A DNA stretch of 17,139 nt from Ignavibacteria bacterium (lineage in GTDB: Bacteria; Bacteroidota; Ignavibacteria; Kapaibacteriales; UBA4661): the NCBI GenBank assembly GCA_013298375.1, contig JAAFHM010000037.1, forward strand, positions 1 to 17,139, written 5' to 3'. Positions 13,666-17,139 of this stretch are shown here, one piece after another (the first letter of the stretch is position 1; every line of letters starts with the position of its first letter). The notes below the pieces were generated by a model. It worked only from the letters and a program-made list of their open reading frames with translations, ran no database searches and was not told the origin of the DNA. The position numbers were made by a program, and so were the translations under genes.

Positions 13666-14517
13666 CTATCGTTTCTGCGCCATCACCGACACCATTGTCA
13701 GTGCGTGTTCTCCGAGCGCGATATTGCCGGTAATTTCTGTGCGTTCTCTCGCATTTTCGTAGGAAATGCCTTTGGTAAAGACCTTCCATGCAATGTCTGG
13801 CGGAATCGCTACTCTTGTTGCGGGGTTTGAGGCGTGGTTCTGTGAAAGCGACCACCCGCTCTGCCTTCGTTCAAGATACCACGCACCGCCAGCCTCGCCT
13901 GTGACTTCTACCTGAACACTTGTTCCTGCGGGCGCTTCGATGCTGATGTATGTCAAGGGAAGTCCGCGCATAAACGCATCAATGCACGGGTAGAATAATT
14001 CTCTCGTCATCAATGCCTCCGTTTGTCCAATAGCGTCGCGTATTTGCTGTTGATGATGCCATTTTTCGGTGTATTCCCGTGCTACGTGCATCCATTGAAA
14101 ATTTTTTGTTTCGCCCGCCCAGTCAACAGGAAATGGTGCATCTGCCCACGGATTGACCGATGCGAAGTATGCACTTGTCGGAGCGCCTGTTGCTTCTAAC
14201 AAAAAAATCAAAACATCAGGGCTGATGCGCTTTGCAGCCTGTACCCATTCGTGATTGATGCTGTCAAGCCAATGCACCAATTCAGCGTAGGATTGAGTGC
14301 CTTGCGGCGCTGCCAGACCGAAATATCTATCACGTTGCAGAGAAAGCGCACGGATATTGCCGTCCAGCAAATGCGCGGCAACATCTTTGACCGTCCACCG
14401 CTTTGCTACTGTTGGTTTCGACCAATCCTCAGCGCTCAATGAGCGAAGAAGCGCCATGAGATGAGCGTCCAGAGGGGCGAAAAGGGGCGAAACGTTGATT
14501 GGTGGTGACTGTTCCAT
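13666..14517 (-). CDS. DinB / maleylpyruvate-isomerase-like metal-binding protein
   Basis: The product is 283 residues long. The N-terminal half looks like the four-helix metal-binding domain of the DinB/MDMPI superfamily. WTVKDVAAHLLDGN (41-54) supplies His49, and WMHVAREYTEKWHHQQQIRDAIG (142-164) supplies the candidate E148 or E151 and H154/H155 ligands. This H...E...H arrangement binds a divalent metal in mycothiol- or bacillithiol-dependent isomerases and transferases. Residues about 175-283 resemble the C-terminal beta-rich part of the mycothiol-dependent maleylpyruvate isomerase group (VQVEVTGEAGGAWYLER). The reaction and thiol cofactor cannot be set from sequence, and the maleylpyruvate name should be read as a family label only. 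The gene lies 12 nt after the RHH gene, so it is probably at the end of the mreBCD transcript. Confidence 0.7.
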   Translation of the reverse strand: MEQSPPINVSPLFAPLDAHLMALLRSLSAEDWSKPTVAKRWTVKDVAAHLLDGNIRALSLQRDRYFGLAAPQGTQSYAELVHWLDSINHEWVQAAKRISPDVLIFLLEATGAPTSAYFASVNPWADAPFPVDWAGETKNFQWMHVAREYTEKWHHQQQIRDAIGQTEALMTRELFYPCIDAFMRGLPLTYISIEAPAGTSVQVEVTGEAGGAWYLERRQSGWSLSQNHASNPATRVAIPPDIAWKVFTKGISYENARERTEITGNIALGEHALTMVSVMAQKR

Positions 14518-14529
14518 GATTTTTGTACT

Positions 14530-14763
14530 TCATAGTCTGTCATGCTCTTCTGGTGGCGTATTCGGAATTTTCGCCATTACCGCTCTAAAATCTCCGGGCT
14601 GTACACGTTGCGTTTGCTCATAAAAAAAACGCTCTGTTTCCTGTCGACGCAATTCGTGTGTAACAGCATTAGTAACAAATTCATCAAGTGGCGTATTGCT
14701 CTGACGAATAAAAGCATTTGCTTGTTCAAGAATTGTATCGGGAAGGGTGATGGTGATGGTCAT
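14530..14763 (-). CDS. Orphan antitoxin-like ribbon-helix-helix protein
   Basis: The product is a 77-residue protein. It opens with a beta strand, MTITITLPD, followed by two helices (ILEQANAFIRQSNTPLDEFVTNAVTHELR in two parts), the layout of a ribbon-helix-helix DNA-binding domain. The tail RAVMAKIPNTPPEEHDRL resembles the toxin-binding tail of many small antitoxins, whose C-termini commonly read like AxVPxxxPEExDRL. No toxin gene (PIN or RelE type) is adjacent: mreD ends 12 nt upstream and the DinB-like gene begins 12 nt downstream. It is either a solitary antitoxin with a distant or lost partner, or a regulator using the same fold. Close packing on both sides suggests co-transcription with mreD. 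Confidence 0.65.
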   Translation of the reverse strand: MTITITLPDTILEQANAFIRQSNTPLDEFVTNAVTHELRRQETERFFYEQTQRVQPGDFRAVMAKIPNTPPEEHDRL

Positions 14764-14775
14764 TATCGTTTCTCC

Positions 14776-15270
14776 TCACTCTTTCTGACGCGAAATTATC
14801 AACATCGGAATAAGCGAAAGAACCGTCGTGTAAACCGCCGTTAGCGTCCCGTAGCGCAGGAAGAACTGAAGAAAGTGTATCTCTGTTGGTCGAAGATAGA
14901 AAAAGTAATAAATGACGTTGTGCAGTGCCGAGCAGAGTGCGACAATCATCGGAAAGCGCAAACTACCCGTCATTTCTCGTTCGCGGGTTTCGAGATAAAA
15001 ATATCCTGCCACAAAAACCGCAATGACCTTTGCCAGCGCATTCGAGCCAATCACATCCGCCGAAACCGCATCAAAGAGCAGCCCGGCACCAAACCCTGCG
15101 ATCATGCCAATCATCTGACCTTCATTCAACGCCACCCAAATTGCCCAAATCAGCATCACGTCGGGTACGATGCCGTCAATAGCAATAAATGGAACCAACA
15201 CAACCGTTGCGACCGCCAACAAGAGTGCTGCAACGGCATACGCAATATAGCGTAAGACCGGATTATTCAT
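14776..15270 (-). CDS. mreD: Rod shape-determining protein MreD
   Basis: MreD is an inner-membrane component of the MreBCD elongasome, which guides lateral peptidoglycan synthesis. This 164-residue protein has five to six hydrophobic segments, for example YIAYAVAALLLAVATVVLV near the start and FYLRPTEIHFLQFFLRYG in the C-terminal half. PDVMLIWAIWVAL and GFGAGLLFDAVS are typical of the family. The ATG at 15270 (MNNPVLRYIAY) is preferred because it gives the usual length and begins just before the first helix; an upstream GTG at 15318 would add 16 hydrophilic residues. It follows mreC by about 100 nt. Unlike in many genomes, mrdA (PBP2) and rodA do not follow. Confidence 0.9.
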   Translation of the reverse strand: MNNPVLRYIAYAVAALLLAVATVVLVPFIAIDGIVPDVMLIWAIWVALNEGQMIGMIAGFGAGLLFDAVSADVIGSNALAKVIAVFVAGYFYLETREREMTGSLRFPMIVALCSALHNVIYYFFYLRPTEIHFLQFFLRYGTLTAVYTTVLSLIPMLIISRQKE

Positions 15271-15369
15271 CAGGGCTTCGCGGTCAGTGAAGGGCGTTTG
15301 TGAACGAAAAATTTCCACAGGGCAATGGGGGTTAATTGGTCATTGGTGCTGGCTTGGAAGAGCTTTGGG

Positions 15370-16386
15370 TTAGTTTTCTTCGGTTGAATCTTTAGGCGCA
15401 TTTTGGCGCTCACGGGCATTTTTGATGGAGTCTCGTACGGCTTGGCGTTCTGCCTCTTTGATGGCTTCTTTCGAGGCTTCACGGTTGAGACGATTTGCCT
15501 CGCGGATAGCGTCGCGGGCGCGGGTGCTGTTTTCACGATTGCCGTCGCCTTTTTTGAGGCGTTTTTCCAAAAGGTCTTCCACCATCAAGCGCTCTTCGTC
15601 GGGCGGCTGTAAGCCAACAAAAACGTACTCAACAGAAGGAAAATGCACCGCCGGTTCGATGCGAAGCCTCCAAAAAAGCGTTGTAGGTTCATCTTTTTTC
15701 TCGACGACGCGCCCAATGATAATATCCGCCGGATAGCGGCTGCTATAATCCGACGTTACAACGACATCGCCTTCTTTCACATCCTCGGTTTTGGAAACAT
15801 TCGTCAAATAGAGCGCTGTGCCGCCTTCCCAAGAAACGATACCATTAACACGACTACGCTCAATTTTTGCGGCAATACGAGTGTCTTTGTCTAAAATTGT
15901 TTGGACAATTGCATTATGCCGTGCCGATGAAAAGACAAACCCCACTAAACCTCTGTCGTTGAGAATCGGCATTCCTGCTACCACGCTGTCAAGTACGCCA
16001 ACGTTCAGTGTAAGATAATACCGCGATTTGTCCATGATACGCCCAACAACTCGTGCAGGAAGCACGACATAATCGGCAGAATCGCGGAATTGCAGAAGAG
16101 AGCGAAAACGCTCGTTTTCGGCAACAGCACGACGTGTTTGGGCAACTTCACGGCTCAGTCGGTAATTTGCTTCGCGGAGCGCCGCATTATCGCTGAGAAT
16201 CGTCAGCGGATTCGGCAACCATGCAAGCGATTCTTGAAGCAATCCCACGCCGCTAATCAAAATAATGCGAAACCCGCGCAATTTTGCTGCATTGCCAAAG
16301 GTCATCAGCAAAAAGCTCATGGCGACAAGGACGCATAAGACAACATATTCTTTGAAACGAACAATAAGTTCGATAATACGCATCAT
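15370..16386 (-). CDS. mreC: Rod shape-determining protein MreC
   Basis: MreC is a bitopic membrane protein with a periplasmic scaffold that links MreB, MreD and the PBP2/RodA synthase. This 338-residue protein has one N-terminal membrane helix (about 12-30), a coiled coil (about 62-98, LREANYRLSREVAQTRRAV) and the double beta-barrel MreC core from about 105 to 262. The core includes ARVVGR, YYLTLNVG, GLVGFV, DTRIAAKI and EGDVVVTSDYSSRYPADIIIG. The C-terminal 70 residues are an unusual tail, very rich in Arg, Glu, Lys and Asn and probably helical (ARDAIREANRLNREASKEAI), which most MreC proteins lack. Two ATGs in tandem (16386 and 16383) could each start it. The gene follows mreB after a 129-nt gap containing an inverted repeat. 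Confidence 0.95.
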   Translation of the reverse strand: MMRIIELIVRFKEYVVLCVLVAMSFLLMTFGNAAKLRGFRIILISGVGLLQESLAWLPNPLTILSDNAALREANYRLSREVAQTRRAVAENERFRSLLQFRDSADYVVLPARVVGRIMDKSRYYLTLNVGVLDSVVAGMPILNDRGLVGFVFSSARHNAIVQTILDKDTRIAAKIERSRVNGIVSWEGGTALYLTNVSKTEDVKEGDVVVTSDYSSRYPADIIIGRVVEKKDEPTTLFWRLRIEPAVHFPSVEYVFVGLQPPDEERLMVEDLLEKRLKKGDGNRENSTRARDAIREANRLNREASKEAIKEAERQAVRDSIKNARERQNAPKDSTEEN

Positions 16387-16450
16387 TGCTTATCGCTCAC
16401 AGCTTTTGTGGAGAAATTGTGAATAAGAGTGCCGCTATGCCTGAAGTGCG

Positions 16451-16494
16451 CAAAAGCGCGTCAGCGCAAGAAATTGCCGCTATACGCGCTTTTG
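16451..16494 (-). promoter_or_regulatory. Inverted repeat between mreB and mreC
   Basis: CAAAAGCGCGT (16451-16461) and ACGCGCTTTTG (16484-16494) are a perfect 11-bp inverted repeat around 22 nt. On the mre transcript it would fold just after the mreB stop codon and about 65 nt before the mreC start. No T-run follows, so it is not a standard terminator. It may be an mRNA-stabilising or processing stem, or a partial attenuator that sets the mreB to mreC ratio. Confidence 0.6.
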
Positions 16495-16515
16495 TAAATG
16501 AGATTCTACACCAAG

Positions 16516-17139
16516 TTAATACCGACGATTTTTAATCAAAACCGCAGAGTATTCATCAATATTTTCCAAGACCTTGCCTGTCCCGCGCACAACGGCAGAA
16601 AGCGGGTCTTCGGCAACGTGAACGGGCAAATTCGTCTCAAGGCGAATGCGCTCGTCCAAGCCCTTGAGCAGCGCTCCGCCGCCGGTGAGCATAATACCGC
16701 GATCGAAAATATCTGCCGAAAGTTCCGGCGGCATACGCTCCAAGAGCGTCCGAATAGCGCTCACAACCTCCGTAATAGTGGGATTCAGCGCTTGACGAAT
16801 ATCCACCGAGCTGACGCGAATCATACGCGGAATGCCCGCTACAAGGTCGCGACCTTTCACCTCAATATCAACTTCCTCTGCAAACGGAACAGCAGAGCCA
16901 ACTTGACATTTTATCATCTCGGCGGTACGGTCGCCAATGAGAATATTATAGTTTTGCTTGAAGTATTGTACGATTGATTCCGTCATTTCATCGCCCGCAA
17001 CGCGTATGGATTCATGCCCTACAATACCCGAAAGCGAAATAAGGGCAATTTCAGTTGTGCCGCCACCAATATCAACAATGAGATTGCCAACGGGTTCGGC
17101 AACATTAAGGTTAATGCCAATTGCCGCCGCCATCGGCTC
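16516..17139 (-). CDS. mreB: Rod shape-determining protein MreB, C-terminal part
   Basis: This is the C-terminal 207 residues of the bacterial actin homologue. The frame stays open to the right edge and reads EPMAAAIGINL there, so the gene continues beyond the window. Actin-fold motifs are present: the phosphate-2 loop IVDIGGGTTEIALI, the sequence GDEMTESIVQYFKQNYNILIGDRTAE, and the adenosine motif IMLTGGGALLKGLDERI. It ends in LIKNRRY. MreB forms membrane-bound filaments that direct cell-wall elongation, and its place directly before mreC and mreD on the same strand confirms the assignment. The protein shows nothing unusual in the visible part. Confidence 0.97.
   Translation of the reverse strand, partial: EPMAAAIGINLNVAEPVGNLIVDIGGGTTEIALISLSGIVGHESIRVAGDEMTESIVQYFKQNYNILIGDRTAEMIKCQVGSAVPFAEEVDIEVKGRDLVAGIPRMIRVSSVDIRQALNPTITEVVSAIRTLLERMPPELSADIFDRGIMLTGGGALLKGLDERIRLETNLPVHVAEDPLSAVVRGTGKVLENIDEYSAVLIKNRRY

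Noticed and set aside
13425..13762. Frames containing PSPCPLPEGEG-like peptides
   Set aside because: These are translations of the palindromic element, a well-known false ORF pattern, not proteins.

Overview
The window looks like chromosomal DNA from a member of the Bacteroidota/Chlorobiota group, most likely a Kapabacteria- or Ignavibacteria-like lineage. This rests on several signs: a TonB-dependent receptor paired with a DUF4249 lipoprotein, a LytTR response regulator, a small CcmD-type protein, few strong Shine-Dalgarno sites, and three promoters matching the Bacteroidota form (TTG or TTTG, 20 nt, then TAnnTTTG). The placement is an inference from gene content, since there is no rRNA to confirm it.

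Layout. Positions 1-612 (minus strand) hold the start of a POT-family peptide transporter and a small CcmD-like membrane protein. Positions 786-2549 (plus) hold dapB and a REC-LytTR response regulator, whose predicted 5' leader carries a pure hexanucleotide repeat. Positions 2587-9564 (plus) form an accessory cell-envelope island: lipoprotein A, a TonB-dependent receptor overlapping a DUF4249 lipoprotein, lipoprotein B (a paralogue of A), and a small outer-membrane beta-barrel protein. Positions 9699-13358 (minus) are smc. A MITE-like palindromic element lies at 13502-13633. Positions 13666-17139 (minus) read, in transcription order, mreB (partial), mreC, mreD, an orphan antitoxin-like RHH protein and a DinB/maleylpyruvate-isomerase-like protein.

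The most unusual part is the envelope island. Lipoproteins A and B each have the same 249-bp module (2732-2980 and 7524-7772, 4 mismatches, no gaps). It contains the promoter -7 box, a roughly 160-nt leader able to form three hairpins, the start codon and the signal peptide up to just before the lipobox cysteine. After that cysteine the two genes diverge strongly, although the proteins are still recognisably related. Near-identity in a non-coding leader combined with divergence in the mature protein suggests a conserved expression/export cassette kept alike by recombination, or selection on the RNA. The two modules are direct repeats around lipoprotein A, the receptor and the DUF4249 gene, so recombination between them would remove 4,792 bp. 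The LytTR gene lies just upstream, and degenerate direct repeats sit immediately before promoter A, so regulator control of A is a testable idea. It is not shown by the sequence.

The flanking genes (dapB for lysine/meso-diaminopimelate, smc for chromosome organisation, mreBCD for cell shape) are ordinary housekeeping genes and are visibly more GC-rich than the receptor/DUF4249 segment.
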